Assembly (NCBI GenBank): GCA_049322695.1
Contig: JBMORW010000046.1
Span: 124,001 to 188,000 of the forward strand
Length of the DNA: 64,000 bases
DNA from: CALGKJ01 sp049322695
GTDB taxonomy: Bacteria > Bacillota > Clostridia > Lutisporales > Lutisporaceae
Direction: 5' to 3'
Shown here in pieces: positions 43,772 through 52,149 of this stretch (positions are counted from its first letter, which is position 1; each line of letters starts with the position of its first letter). The position numbers and the translations under genes are program-made. The notes under the pieces were generated by a model. The model saw only the letters and a program-made list of their open reading frames with translations. It was not told where the DNA came from and made no database searches.

Positions 43772-44161
43772 ATGAATATGCACGAATTGATATTAATGCT
43801 TCAGTATGAGGTACAAAAGAGCCTGGATTTTATTGATTCAACCTCAGGTAAGAAAACAGATGATACATCTATACTACATATATCACTTGAAAGAGTGGAA
43901 ATGGAGCTTCCTATAAGCATATCAGAAAAAGAGGTCATATTTGACCCAAAGGCTTTAAAGGGAATGCCACAGGTCTACAAGCGCCTGCAGCTCCCGTATA
44001 CCAGTGCTGCAGCTGAAGGGAAAACCTATATACCCAAAAAGGTAGTAAAAGGCAGGGGTATAGAGACAAAAATACTGGGACCTATAGATAAGCTTGATGA
44101 TAAGCTGGAAAAGGAATTCATAGGGAGAATAAAGGTAGTTATGAAACCAATAATAAAATAG
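43772..44161 (+). CDS. Uncharacterised partner protein of the 42933-43766 gene
   Basis: 129 residues. A short helix (HELILMLQYEVQKSLDFID) is followed by strand-rich sequence with LERVEMELPISISEKEV and a basic C-terminal portion. It resembles the beta-strand block of DUF2589-like proteins (ISLxxxxVELPI...EVxFD), a weak match only. Five bases separate it from the previous gene, so the two are co-translated, and a bidirectional terminator ends the unit. Function unknown; the pair faces a subtilase gene across the terminator. Confidence 0.7.
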   Translation: MNMHELILMLQYEVQKSLDFIDSTSGKKTDDTSILHISLERVEMELPISISEKEVIFDPKALKGMPQVYKRLQLPYTSAAAEGKTYIPKKVVKGRGIETKILGPIDKLDDKLEKEFIGRIKVVMKPIIK

Positions 44162-44164
44162 CAT

Positions 44165-44196
44165 AAGAGTGCCAGATGCAACTGTCTGGCACTCTT
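44165..44196. terminator. Bidirectional intrinsic terminator
   Basis: Perfect 12-bp stem AAGAGTGCCAGA (44165-44176) with TCTGGCACTCTT (44185-44196), loop of 8, between convergent genes. Confidence 0.85.
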
Positions 44197-44209
44197 GCGT
44201 TTAGGCGGC

Positions 44210-45523
44210 TTAATGCATATTCTCCAGCGCCCTATTGACCCTGAAAATATAGTTTATTGCTGCTTCTGCATCAATGACACCTTTGCCCTGAGCATTTTCA
44301 TTAGCATTCTGAATAGGTCTCGATGTGCTTTTAAGTATCTCCTTTATAGAGTCGGGTGTAAGTCTGCCGTTTGCTTCAAGCATTAATGCCACTATACCGG
44401 AGCATACAGGAGCAGCCATGGAAGTTCCTGACAGACTTGCGTATTTTGCTCCGACTCGTGAACCTTTATTCTGCTTATCCAATGTAGATTTTGGGGAGCG
44501 TAAGGAGATAATATTGGTACCCGGGCTCAAAAGGTCAGGCTTTACCAGGCCGTCAACAGTCGGCCCCCGGCTGGAAAAGCTTGCAACCTCATATCTGTCA
44601 AAATCCAGTGAATTATTATCATCCATAGCACCTACCGTAATTATTGAAGGATGTATTCCCGGAGAAGCTATAGTGTTTTTCTCTGGTCCTTCATTACCTG
44701 CTGCAGCGCAGACGACAATACCGCTGTTCCATGCTGCTTCGGCAGCCTGACAGACAGGATCATCTGCATAAGATACAGAAGCAGGACTTCCCAGTGACAA
44801 ATTGATAACTCTGATGAAATACTTATTTTTATTTTCAATACACCATTGAATACCGTCTATTACTGTGGAAAGCCTGCCCGAGCCGAGCTTGTTTAGGACC
44901 TTCACTCCTATAACATAAGCAGCCGGTGCAGTACCCTTATATTGACTTCCATCTGAGGCAATATCTCCTGCCACATGTGTACCATGCCCATTATCATCAT
45001 AGGGTTTTGCTTTTTTGTTCACCAGGTCTTTAAAGGCTATTATTCTTCCGGAAAGGTCATCATGCGGATAAATCCCTGTATCAATGACTGCTATGCCTAT
45101 TCCCTTACCGGTGATACTGCTGTTCCATGCTACAGGAGCTTTGACTGCAGGTGAAGCGATATCCAAAACTGCTTTTACGACATCATCATACCAAACTTTT
45201 CTTACATTATTGTCCTTAACCAGCTTTTCCAATGTTTTAGCATTAACCTTTGCAGAAAAAGAGTTAATAGAGCTTAAATCACGTTTAATCTTACAGCCGG
45301 CAGACTTTGCTGTTATGCATGTATATGAGCGATATTCTCCGACTGTCTGCAGCTGAACTATTACGGGAAGCTTATGAATACGCTGCCGCAAAGCCTTAAG
45401 CTTCTTCTGTAAAAAGCACGGTACAAATCTAAAGGGTCTGTACCATTCCAATGCCTGCTTTCTCAGGCTTGGACTAAATTTGTCTATGTTGGAACGAATC
45501 CAATTGATTTCTTGAAATATCAT
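44210..45523 (-). CDS. S8 family (subtilisin-like) serine peptidase, AprX-like
   Basis: About 437 residues. Catalytic triad: Asp in GIAVIDTGIYPHDDL, His in DDNGHGTHVAGD, Ser in LSGTSMAAPVCSG; the oxyanion-hole Asn lies in AAAGNEGPE. Residues 1-110 are an AprX-type N-terminal region, and there is no signal peptide, so the enzyme is probably cytoplasmic or leaves by another route. ATG at 45523 has GGGAGGTG upstream; a GTG at 45532 lies inside that site. It ends the minus strand opposite the two-gene cassette. Confidence 0.92.
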   Translation of the reverse strand: MIFQEINWIRSNIDKFSPSLRKQALEWYRPFRFVPCFLQKKLKALRQRIHKLPVIVQLQTVGEYRSYTCITAKSAGCKIKRDLSSINSFSAKVNAKTLEKLVKDNNVRKVWYDDVVKAVLDIASPAVKAPVAWNSSITGKGIGIAVIDTGIYPHDDLSGRIIAFKDLVNKKAKPYDDNGHGTHVAGDIASDGSQYKGTAPAAYVIGVKVLNKLGSGRLSTVIDGIQWCIENKNKYFIRVINLSLGSPASVSYADDPVCQAAEAAWNSGIVVCAAAGNEGPEKNTIASPGIHPSIITVGAMDDNNSLDFDRYEVASFSSRGPTVDGLVKPDLLSPGTNIISLRSPKSTLDKQNKGSRVGAKYASLSGTSMAAPVCSGIVALMLEANGRLTPDSIKEILKSTSRPIQNANENAQGKGVIDAEAAINYIFRVNRALENMH

Positions 45524-45696
45524 TAAAGACACCTCCCTATGTCCTAGTTCATTTTATTCGGCAGACATAAAGTGGTGACAATGAAGCTTACAGAAAAATC
45601 TGAAAAATATGTCGAAAAATGTGGAAAACTTATACATCTATGTTATATAATAGATGTATTAAATGTAAACAGAGAACTGTACCGGAGGGTAATCAT

Positions 45697-46626
45697 ATGA
45701 AAAGAGAAGCGGAGCTGCTCAACAGAATAAGAGAACTGGAGGCCAGGCTTAAGGAGTATGAGAGGGCAAAACTGGCCATAGAAGCGGCCGGATTTGATAT
45801 ATGGGAAAATAACTTCGTAACCGGAGAAACCTATGGGACTAACCGCTATCTATTTGAGTATCTGGGATATGATACTGATGAGCTTCCGCAGAATTTGGAG
45901 AGCACCTTTAGGTATATACACAAGGATGACCTTGATCAGGCACTGAAGCTTGTAAATGCACATTTCAACGGAGAGACACTAAGATATCAGGCAGAAATGA
46001 GAATGCAGGCAAAGGATGGTTCCTGGGTATGGATAGGGAGTTATGGAAAGGTAATAGAACGTAATGCTGAAGGACAAGTTACCCGCTGCATCGGTTTGAC
46101 CTTTAATATTGATAAAAGGCGTATCATGGAAGAGGAAATAAAGAAACTTGCATATAAGGATCCACTTACAGGACTAAGCAATAGAAGAGGCTTGGATGAG
46201 ATTGGGAAAACAGAGGTTGAGAGGGCCAAAAGATATAAGCATCCTGTTTCAATAATGATGCTTGATATAGACAGATTTAAAAAAATTAATGATACATACG
46301 GACATCTTTTGGGGGATGAGGTACTTCTTAAGCTGACTGGCGTGATATATGAAATTGTCAGGCTGACTGATTACAAATTCCGTTGGGGAGGGGATGAATT
46401 TATAATACTGCTTCCCGAGACTAATCAAAAGGACGCGGCAGAAATGGCAGAAAGGCTGAGAAAGCATGTAGAGGGCACTGACTTTGGTGAATGCGGAAAA
46501 GTAACAATCAGTATTGGATTGGCAGGCTTTAATCCCACCGATGAGTTGGAGGATATACTGCAGAGAGTTGATGAAGCGCTATATAGAGCAAAAGACTCAG
46601 GAAGAAATAAGGTGTGTAAGGTATAA
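45697..46626 (+). CDS. PAS-GGDEF diguanylate cyclase
   Basis: About 309 residues. A short N-terminal coiled coil (ELLNRIRELEARLKEYERAK) leads to a PAS domain (about 30-140; DIWENNFVTGETYGTNR, ending in VTRCIGLTFNID) and a GGDEF domain with DPLTGLSNRRGLDE, LDIDRFKKINDTYGH and the intact active site RWGGDEFIIL. It likely makes cyclic di-GMP in response to a signal sensed by the PAS domain. No RxxD inhibitory site is obvious. ATG at 45697 has CGGAGGG upstream. It converges with the PhoH gene. Confidence 0.92.
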   Translation: MKREAELLNRIRELEARLKEYERAKLAIEAAGFDIWENNFVTGETYGTNRYLFEYLGYDTDELPQNLESTFRYIHKDDLDQALKLVNAHFNGETLRYQAEMRMQAKDGSWVWIGSYGKVIERNAEGQVTRCIGLTFNIDKRRIMEEEIKKLAYKDPLTGLSNRRGLDEIGKTEVERAKRYKHPVSIMMLDIDRFKKINDTYGHLLGDEVLLKLTGVIYEIVRLTDYKFRWGGDEFIILLPETNQKDAAEMAERLRKHVEGTDFGECGKVTISIGLAGFNPTDELEDILQRVDEALYRAKDSGRNKVCKV

Positions 46627-46629
46627 ATA

Positions 46630-46655
46630 AAACCTCCGGTTTAAGCCGGAGGTTT
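46630..46655 (-). terminator. Intrinsic terminator of the PhoH gene
   Basis: Perfect 10-bp stem AAACCTCCGG (46630-46639) with CCGGAGGTTT (46646-46655). On the minus strand the stem is followed by a T-rich run. It also lies four bases past the cyclase stop. Confidence 0.78.
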
Positions 46656-46657
46656 GC

Positions 46658-48022
46658 TTACATATGCTTTTCTGCAATCTGGGCTAACGGGCTTCTTTCA
46701 ACCTTGCTGAGGGTTACATGCCCTGTGATTTCAAACTGCTTCATTTTCTCTATGGTATACACAAGACCGTTAGAGCGTTCGTCAACCAGAATATTATCAA
46801 TCTGACTGTTTGTAGGATCTCCCAGGAACACAAATTTTGAGCCGAAGCCTGCGCGCGTAAGCATCATTTTGGCCAGGTGGGGAGTTATTTCCTGAGTCTC
46901 ATCAACAATAACAAGGGAATCGCACAGAGTTCTTCCCCTCATATAGTTGAAGGTCTTCATTTCTATGACCCCTTGCTCTCTATACTGATCTATAAAGCTT
47001 TCTACAGAAAAGCTGGGCTTAGAGCTGCTGTCTCCCTTAGACGCTTTTTCTTTTTTCTTAATTCTTGTTCCAAAAAGGTTGTCTATTGCATCATAGAAGG
47101 AACCCATCCATGGACGAAGCTTTTCCTGCTCAGTGCCCGGTAAAAAGCCAATATCATTACCTGCAGGTACTACAGGCTTCACAAATATAATCTTTCTGAA
47201 AATACCTTCCTCAATTACCTTTTGAAGCGCTGTGGCTGTGGACAGAATAGTCTTTCCCGAGCCTGCACCTCCGGCAATAGATACAAAGTGTATGTTGTTA
47301 TCCATAAGCAGCTCAAAGGCCATTTTCTGTTCTTTATTCATGGGAGTAAGTCCCCATGCACTGCTGTTGGCATATCTCAAAGGGACTATTTTACTGCCGT
47401 CAAATATCGCCAATACCTCATGACCAGAATTATCGATACTTTTAATATGTAAAAATTGGTTGGGATATAAAGGTGCCTTTATCTTTCTCGGAGGCTTGAG
47501 GCCTGTACTGTATATTTTCTCTATGTCTGAGCTGGAAAGCTTTACCTCTATGTAGCCCTTATAAACCTCCTCCACTGTTACCTTATCATTCTGGTAGTCC
47601 TGAATTTTAATGCCCAGACTATCGCCCTTTATAGACATATAGACATCTTTTGTTACAAGGATAGTAGGTATTTTTGTGTTTGCCTGCTGAAGGTTTTTGG
47701 TTATTATCAATAATTTATTATCATTTTTCGAAAAATCCAGACCATCAGGAATAGAATCCTTGCTTAAGTGGTCAAGCTCTATTCTGAGTTTACCTCCTCC
47801 CGGGAGCTTTACTCCCTCCAATAGGTTGCCATGCTGACGCTGCTTGTTGATTTCTCTTGCTGCAGTACGGGCATGAAAGCCTATCATGCCATCTCTTTTT
47901 TTCAGATTATCCAGTTCTTCAATTACCAACAGAGGAATTATGACGTTGTTGTCCGAGAAGTTGTAAATGCAAAGCGGATCATGCACCAATACATTGGTAT
48001 CAAGTACATAGTTTTTAAGCAT
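46658..48022 (-). CDS. PIN-PhoH family ATPase
   Basis: 454 residues. The N-terminus is a PIN nuclease-like domain (VLDTNVLVHDP, and PLLVIEELDNLKKRDGMIGFHARTAAR). The C-terminus is a PhoH P-loop ATPase with AGGAGSGKT (Walker A, near residue 254) and LVIVDETQEITP (Walker B). In the family the two domains act as an RNA helicase-nuclease (PhoH2 type). ATG at 48022 is preceded by AAGGAGGGG. No operon partner; a terminator closes it. Confidence 0.92.
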   Translation of the reverse strand: MLKNYVLDTNVLVHDPLCIYNFSDNNVIIPLLVIEELDNLKKRDGMIGFHARTAAREINKQRQHGNLLEGVKLPGGGKLRIELDHLSKDSIPDGLDFSKNDNKLLIITKNLQQANTKIPTILVTKDVYMSIKGDSLGIKIQDYQNDKVTVEEVYKGYIEVKLSSSDIEKIYSTGLKPPRKIKAPLYPNQFLHIKSIDNSGHEVLAIFDGSKIVPLRYANSSAWGLTPMNKEQKMAFELLMDNNIHFVSIAGGAGSGKTILSTATALQKVIEEGIFRKIIFVKPVVPAGNDIGFLPGTEQEKLRPWMGSFYDAIDNLFGTRIKKKEKASKGDSSSKPSFSVESFIDQYREQGVIEMKTFNYMRGRTLCDSLVIVDETQEITPHLAKMMLTRAGFGSKFVFLGDPTNSQIDNILVDERSNGLVYTIEKMKQFEITGHVTLSKVERSPLAQIAEKHM

Positions 48023-48228
48023 TCTATAATCCCCTCCTTGTTACGAATATCGGCAAATATTCAGGATATTTATATAGCCATGCTAAACAAACTGCAAAAT
48101 TATACTGCTTGTAGAGCTTATTAATAGCTTAAATTTTCGAGCTTGCTTAGTATAATAATAAGCTTTGTTTATTAAGCCAGCTTTAAGTTAATGTTAATTA
48201 GCATAGTGAGCTTGTTGATATTAAAAAA

Positions 48229-48275
48229 TATTACCTCTAATATGACTCAGGTAATTTTTTTGATGACATATGTCA
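48229..48275 (+). promoter_or_regulatory. Hairpin with T-run and palindrome in the leader of the DUF418 gene
   Basis: The 319-bp gap 48023-48341 holds a stem ATTACCT (48230-48236)/AGGTAAT (48249-48255) followed by seven T, with no gene ending just upstream, and then the perfect palindrome TGACATATGTCA (48264-48275). The first may be a terminator or attenuator, the second an operator. Otherwise the gap is A/T-rich and featureless. Confidence 0.4.
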
Positions 48276-48341
48276 CTGCACGATTTGAGCTTTCTTTAAT
48301 ATACTAGTCACATAAAACAATTTAACATTTGGAGGTATTTT

Positions 48342-49607
48342 ATGGATAACTTGAAACCTGCATATCTTCCTGTCAGTAAAGAAAACAGAATCAAGGAAAT
48401 TGATATTATCAGAGGATTTGCTCTATTTGGTGTGCTTCTGGTAAATGTTGTATTCTTTGGCCATATTACACTTATGGGATATTTAAATGGTATTACTCCT
48501 TTGACCCATCCTCTTAACATCAGTTCCTTACCTGACAGAATATCAGCAATATTTATACTGCTTTTTGCTGATGGGAAATTTTATACAATCTTTTCCTTCT
48601 TGTTTGGTTTGGGCTTCTACATTTTCATGAAGCGCGCAGAAGAAAAGGAGCTTAAGCCAAAGGCTCTGTTTAGTAAGAGAATGCTTGCACTGTTTTTGTT
48701 CGGAGTTTTAAATTATGCATTTTTATATTATGGAGATATTCTTCACGTATATGCTATCGGTGGAGTAATTCTGATGGCATTCAGAAAAAGGTCCGTAAAA
48801 AGCCTGATGATATGGGTTGCATTATTATTAATGATGACAACTGCAATATCAGTCTTCATTTTCTCATATTCACCAGCTTTTTTAGATGCAAAATACGGCT
48901 TGGTAGATTTCATTACATGTAATGATGCTGTTAAAAGCTCGTTTGATGCTTATAGGGCAAGCTCGTTTTTGGAAATAGTTAAATATAGGATGACATTTGA
49001 ACTTTCTATTATACCCATGAACCTTGTTTTTATGATACCAAAGACACTGGCAATGTTCTTAATAGGGATGTCCTTTGGTAAGCTTAATATATTCCAAAAT
49101 ATAGAGGGTAACCTGAGCTTCATAAAAAGACTATGGAAAATCACGGGTATGCTTGGAGGATTATCGGTTTTGGCATGTTTAGTAACAGGTTACCCGCTGT
49201 CAGAAGCTCTGAGCGGGCTGCTGGATCCCAAAATATACAAGCTGTCGTACGAAGCAGGCACAGTCTTTATTTCATTATTTTATATTTCTACTCTATTATT
49301 ATTGCTGCGTAAGAACAGCTTCAGAAAAATACTAAGCCCGCTGCAGGCAGTTGGAAAAATGGCATTATCAAACTATCTTGCTCAATGCCTAATATGCTCC
49401 TTGGTGTTCTATGGTCATGGTATGGGGCTTATAGGGAGGACGGGAATATTCTTCGGGGTGATTTTCACAATAGTATTCTATGGTCTGCAAATACTTTACA
49501 GTAATCTTTGGTTCAGACATTTTAAGTTCGGACCTCTTGAATGGATATGGAGAAGCTTTACTTACAGCAGATATCTGAAAGCAAACTCGCAAAAGTTGAC
49601 TTTATGA
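48342..49607 (+). CDS. DUF418 (YeiB-like) multi-pass membrane protein
   Basis: 421 residues, about ten transmembrane segments. It matches the YeiB-like family: an N-terminal EIDIIRGFALFGVLLVNVVFF, a FILLFADGKFYTIFSFLFGLGFYIFMKRAEEK segment, and the C-terminal DUF418 part (LGKMALSNYLAQCLICSLVFY-type, ending GPLEWIWRSFTY). Members are thought to be membrane transporters or acyltransferase-like proteins; no substrate is known. GGAGG lies six bases before the ATG. Confidence 0.85.
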   Translation: MDNLKPAYLPVSKENRIKEIDIIRGFALFGVLLVNVVFFGHITLMGYLNGITPLTHPLNISSLPDRISAIFILLFADGKFYTIFSFLFGLGFYIFMKRAEEKELKPKALFSKRMLALFLFGVLNYAFLYYGDILHVYAIGGVILMAFRKRSVKSLMIWVALLLMMTTAISVFIFSYSPAFLDAKYGLVDFITCNDAVKSSFDAYRASSFLEIVKYRMTFELSIIPMNLVFMIPKTLAMFLIGMSFGKLNIFQNIEGNLSFIKRLWKITGMLGGLSVLACLVTGYPLSEALSGLLDPKIYKLSYEAGTVFISLFYISTLLLLLRKNSFRKILSPLQAVGKMALSNYLAQCLICSLVFYGHGMGLIGRTGIFFGVIFTIVFYGLQILYSNLWFRHFKFGPLEWIWRSFTYSRYLKANSQKLTL

Positions 49608-49710
49608 TTCTTTAAAGAGAATATTTACAAGAATGTTCAATATTCTGAAATGGTATTGTATAATAGAATATATACTACCAAAGAATAATGATGAATTGGA
49701 AGGTGCTTTT

Positions 49711-50277
49711 ATGAGTGGAATAGATACGGGTAAAAATTATCAAACAGCTATATTTGCGGGCGGATGCTTCTGGTGTATGGTCTCTCCCTTTGATGTGCTG
49801 GATGGGATAATGGAAGTAAAATCCGGATATACGGGAGGACACTTGGAGAATCCTACATACAAGGATGTAAAGTCGCAGACATCCGGCCATTATGAGGTTA
49901 TAAAAATAATCTATGATCCGGAAATCATAGATTATGACAAGCTGCTTCAGGCATATTGGAGACAGGTGGATCCCACGGATGAAGGAGGACAGTTCCAGGA
50001 CAGAGGAGAATCCTACAGAACAGCAATCTTCTACACTACAGAGGAACAGAGACAAAAGGCTGAAGCATCAAAAAAAGCTATGGATGAGTCGGGCCGCTTT
50101 CCGGGTCCAATAGTGACACCTATACTTCCGGCTGCTAAATTTTATGATGCTGAAGAATACCATCAGGATTTTTATAAAAAGAATCCTAAGGAGTATAAGG
50201 ATGACAGAAAGGCATCAGGCAGAGATGAATTTATAAAAAAATATTGGGGCGATGAATACTACGATATCTATGACTAG
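49711..50277 (+). CDS. msrA: Peptide methionine (S)-S-oxide reductase
   Basis: 188 residues. Active-site GGCFWC (C20 region) with the invariant FWCM context, a SGYTGGHLENPTYKDV substrate loop, and EYHQDFYKKNP near the C-terminus. It reduces the S epimer of methionine sulfoxide using thioredoxin; the reaction protects proteins against oxidation. No MsrB domain is fused. ATG at 49711 follows GGAAGGTG; a longer in-frame upstream stretch from 49633 has no site. A 28-bp perfect hairpin follows. Confidence 0.95.
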   Translation: MSGIDTGKNYQTAIFAGGCFWCMVSPFDVLDGIMEVKSGYTGGHLENPTYKDVKSQTSGHYEVIKIIYDPEIIDYDKLLQAYWRQVDPTDEGGQFQDRGESYRTAIFYTTEEQRQKAEASKKAMDESGRFPGPIVTPILPAAKFYDAEEYHQDFYKKNPKEYKDDRKASGRDEFIKKYWGDEYYDIYD

Positions 50278-50284
50278 ATAATGA

Positions 50285-50345
50285 GGTCAGGCCTGAGTTA
50301 TTGACTTATTCATTTGGTGAATAAGTCAATAACTCAGGCCTGACC
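50285..50345. terminator. 28-bp perfect hairpin between msrA and fba
   Basis: Arms 50285-50312 and 50318-50345 are exact reverse complements, with loop TTTGG. It lies seven bases after the msrA stop and before the fba stop at 50353. It can end transcription in both directions but is far longer than usual intrinsic terminators and lacks long T-runs. It could also be a repetitive or RNA element. Confidence 0.7.
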
Positions 50346-50352
50346 CCTAAGA

Positions 50353-51216
50353 TTAAGCTTTGTTTACTGAGCCGAACAGCTCCATTTTTTCCTTTACTGT
50401 AGCTTTTATTGCTTCAAAGCCCGGAGCCAGAAGCTTTCTGGGATCAAAGCCTTTACCCTCAAGATCCTTTCCTGCTTCTATGTATTTGCGGGTAGCGGCA
50501 GCAAACGCCAATTGACATTCGGTGTTTACATTTATTTTGGCAACTCCAAGGGAAATTGCCTTTTTAATCATGCCCTCGGGAATACCTGTGCCCCCATGCA
50601 ATACCAGAGGCATATCAACAGTAGCTACATTTATAGCGGCAAGTGCTTCAAAATCCAAACCCTTCCAGTTAGCCGGGTATTTTCCATGTATATTTCCAAT
50701 ACCGGCAGCCAGCATTGTAACTCCCAGCTCAGCAATCAGCTTGCATTCTGCAGGATCAGCAACTTCGCCGGCTCCAACCACTCCGTCCTCTTCACCGCCT
50801 ATTGATCCTACCTCTGCTTCAACAGATATGCCTTTTTCCCCTGCAATTCTGATGATTTCTTTTGTTTTCTCAATGTTCTCTTCTATAGGATAATGGGAGC
50901 CGTCAAACATTACTGAAGTAAAGCCTGCCTCTATTGTCTTCAAAGCACCCTCATAGCTGCCATGATCAAGATGTATTGATACAGGAACATTTATTCCCAG
51001 CTCCTCAATAAGACCCTTTACCATTCCCACAACTGTCTTATAACCACCCATGTATTTTCCTGCACCTTCGGATACACCAAGTATCACAGGTGAATTATTT
51101 TCCTTTGCTGTCAGCAGGATGGCCTTTGTCCATTCCAAATTATTGATATTGAACTGACCTACCGCATATCTGCTTTCTTTTGCTTTAATTAGCATTTCTT
51201 TTGATGAAACCAGCAT
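50353..51216 (-). CDS. fba: Class II fructose-bisphosphate aldolase
   Basis: 287 residues. Metal-dependent aldolase signatures: IHLDHGSYEGALKTIEAGF (His ligand), VMFDGSHYPIEENI, and the GHG-type VLHGGTGIPE with NVNTEC near the C-terminus. Glycolysis/gluconeogenesis: cleaves or makes fructose 1,6-bisphosphate from glyceraldehyde 3-phosphate and dihydroxyacetone phosphate. CGGAGG precedes the ATG. The upstream region has a GGGACATA/TATGTCCC hairpin (51317-51335) that may be an operator or part of a small dispersed repeat. Confidence 0.93.
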   Translation of the reverse strand: MLVSSKEMLIKAKESRYAVGQFNINNLEWTKAILLTAKENNSPVILGVSEGAGKYMGGYKTVVGMVKGLIEELGINVPVSIHLDHGSYEGALKTIEAGFTSVMFDGSHYPIEENIEKTKEIIRIAGEKGISVEAEVGSIGGEEDGVVGAGEVADPAECKLIAELGVTMLAAGIGNIHGKYPANWKGLDFEALAAINVATVDMPLVLHGGTGIPEGMIKKAISLGVAKINVNTECQLAFAAATRKYIEAGKDLEGKGFDPRKLLAPGFEAIKATVKEKMELFGSVNKA

Positions 51217-51316
51217 ATCAACCCTCCGTTATAAAATTATTAGATTACTGTTAATTGATAGTTGCTATGATTATGCATACTCTCAATTTTTGCCGCTGTT
51301 AGCAATAGGGACAATA

Positions 51317-51335
51317 TATGTCCCTGTGGGACATA
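51317..51335. repeat. TATGTCCC/GGGACATA hairpin
   Basis: Stem TATGTCCC (51317-51324) with GGGACATA (51328-51335), loop TGT. It lies about 100 bp upstream of the fba start and shares its GGGACA core with hairpins at 3470-3494 and 56770-56788. Confidence 0.45.
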
Positions 51336-51474
51336 ATATATCCGTAGTTATTATAACACAAAACTTACCAAAGTAAAACTTATTTTTACATCTCAGCATG
51401 ATGCTGTGTTGAAAGACCAATTATATGATATAATTAATTATGCTTCTGAATATATAAAACAAGGAGGTAGCTGC

Positions 51475-51705
51475 ATGAAAAAGCACAATGTGAAAATTAT
51501 GGAGAAGGGCAATAGAATTACACTTACCTTTAATCCTATTCTCGCTCAGAAATCTGTCAGAAACTTCGACCCGGTCAATACTACGCCAAAGGTCCACAAA
51601 ACTAAAAAAGGAAAAGGATCATACACCAGAAAAGAAAAAAACAAAAACAGAGACTGTGATAGGAACACAAGTCTCTGTTTTTTTAATCCAATAAAAGCAG
51701 CATAA
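51475..51705 (+). CDS. Small basic protein of unknown function
   Basis: 76 residues, rich in Lys and Asn, no membrane segments. AAGGAGG and five bases precede the ATG at 51475; an in-frame start at 51406 is unlikely. A strong terminator hairpin (51644-51684) lies inside the last codons, so the 3' end may be shorter or the terminator may overlap the gene. I recognise no family. It could be a ribosome-associated or nucleic-acid-binding small protein. Confidence 0.55.
   Translation: MKKHNVKIMEKGNRITLTFNPILAQKSVRNFDPVNTTPKVHKTKKGKGSYTRKEKNKNRDCDRNTSLCFFNPIKAA
51644..51684 (+). terminator. Intrinsic terminator overlapping the end of the small basic gene
   Basis: Stem AAAACAGAGACT (51644-51655) with AGTCTCTGTTTT (51670-51681), then TTTT. 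It falls within the apparent coding sequence of the preceding gene. Confidence 0.75.
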
Positions 51706-52149
51706 GCCGCCTTTGTTAATAATACAGCCGGATATGGTTTCGTACTGTTTGGACTTTTCTTTATACAAAATTACATAATTTGCTTTTCAGTTTTTAGTCA
51801 ATATAGAGTAAAATTGAAGGGTATTAATCATTAATTATAGAATATAGTAAGTACGGCTTGTTGTAACAATGTCTTATAGTATATTTCGGATATAGAAGCA
51901 TAAGTTAATGAAATACGTTGTGTACATTTAACAAAAAAGTGCTGAATATATAAAATTTACTGTAAATTCAAAACATTTTATTATAAAATTTAATTAGTAG
52001 AATAGAATTTTATTAAGACTGGATTATAAGTATAAAAATAGATAAGGAATGGTTCTTTATAAGGTGGTGAAATGCTGTTACAGACTTTATGGACATAAGA
52101 TTTATAAGTATGCATATACATTGGAAAATATACAATAGGGAGGTTAATT
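51706..52149. other. Gene-free interval upstream of the molybdenum hydroxylase operon
   Basis: 444 bp, strongly A/T-rich. I see no ORF of note, no tRNA and no recognised riboswitch (no purine- or Moco-type conserved core). It probably holds the operon promoter. Confidence 0.6.

Noticed and set aside
42933..44161. Firm DUF2589 assignment and defence-island claim
   Set aside because: Sequence resemblance is weak and no typical defence genes are adjacent.
50285..50345. Insertion-sequence end
   Set aside because: No transposase, target duplication or second copy of the arm is visible in the window; kept as terminator/repeat.
51706..52149. Purine or Moco riboswitch ahead of the molybdenum hydroxylase operon
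   Set aside because: No conserved core of either class was found in the interval.
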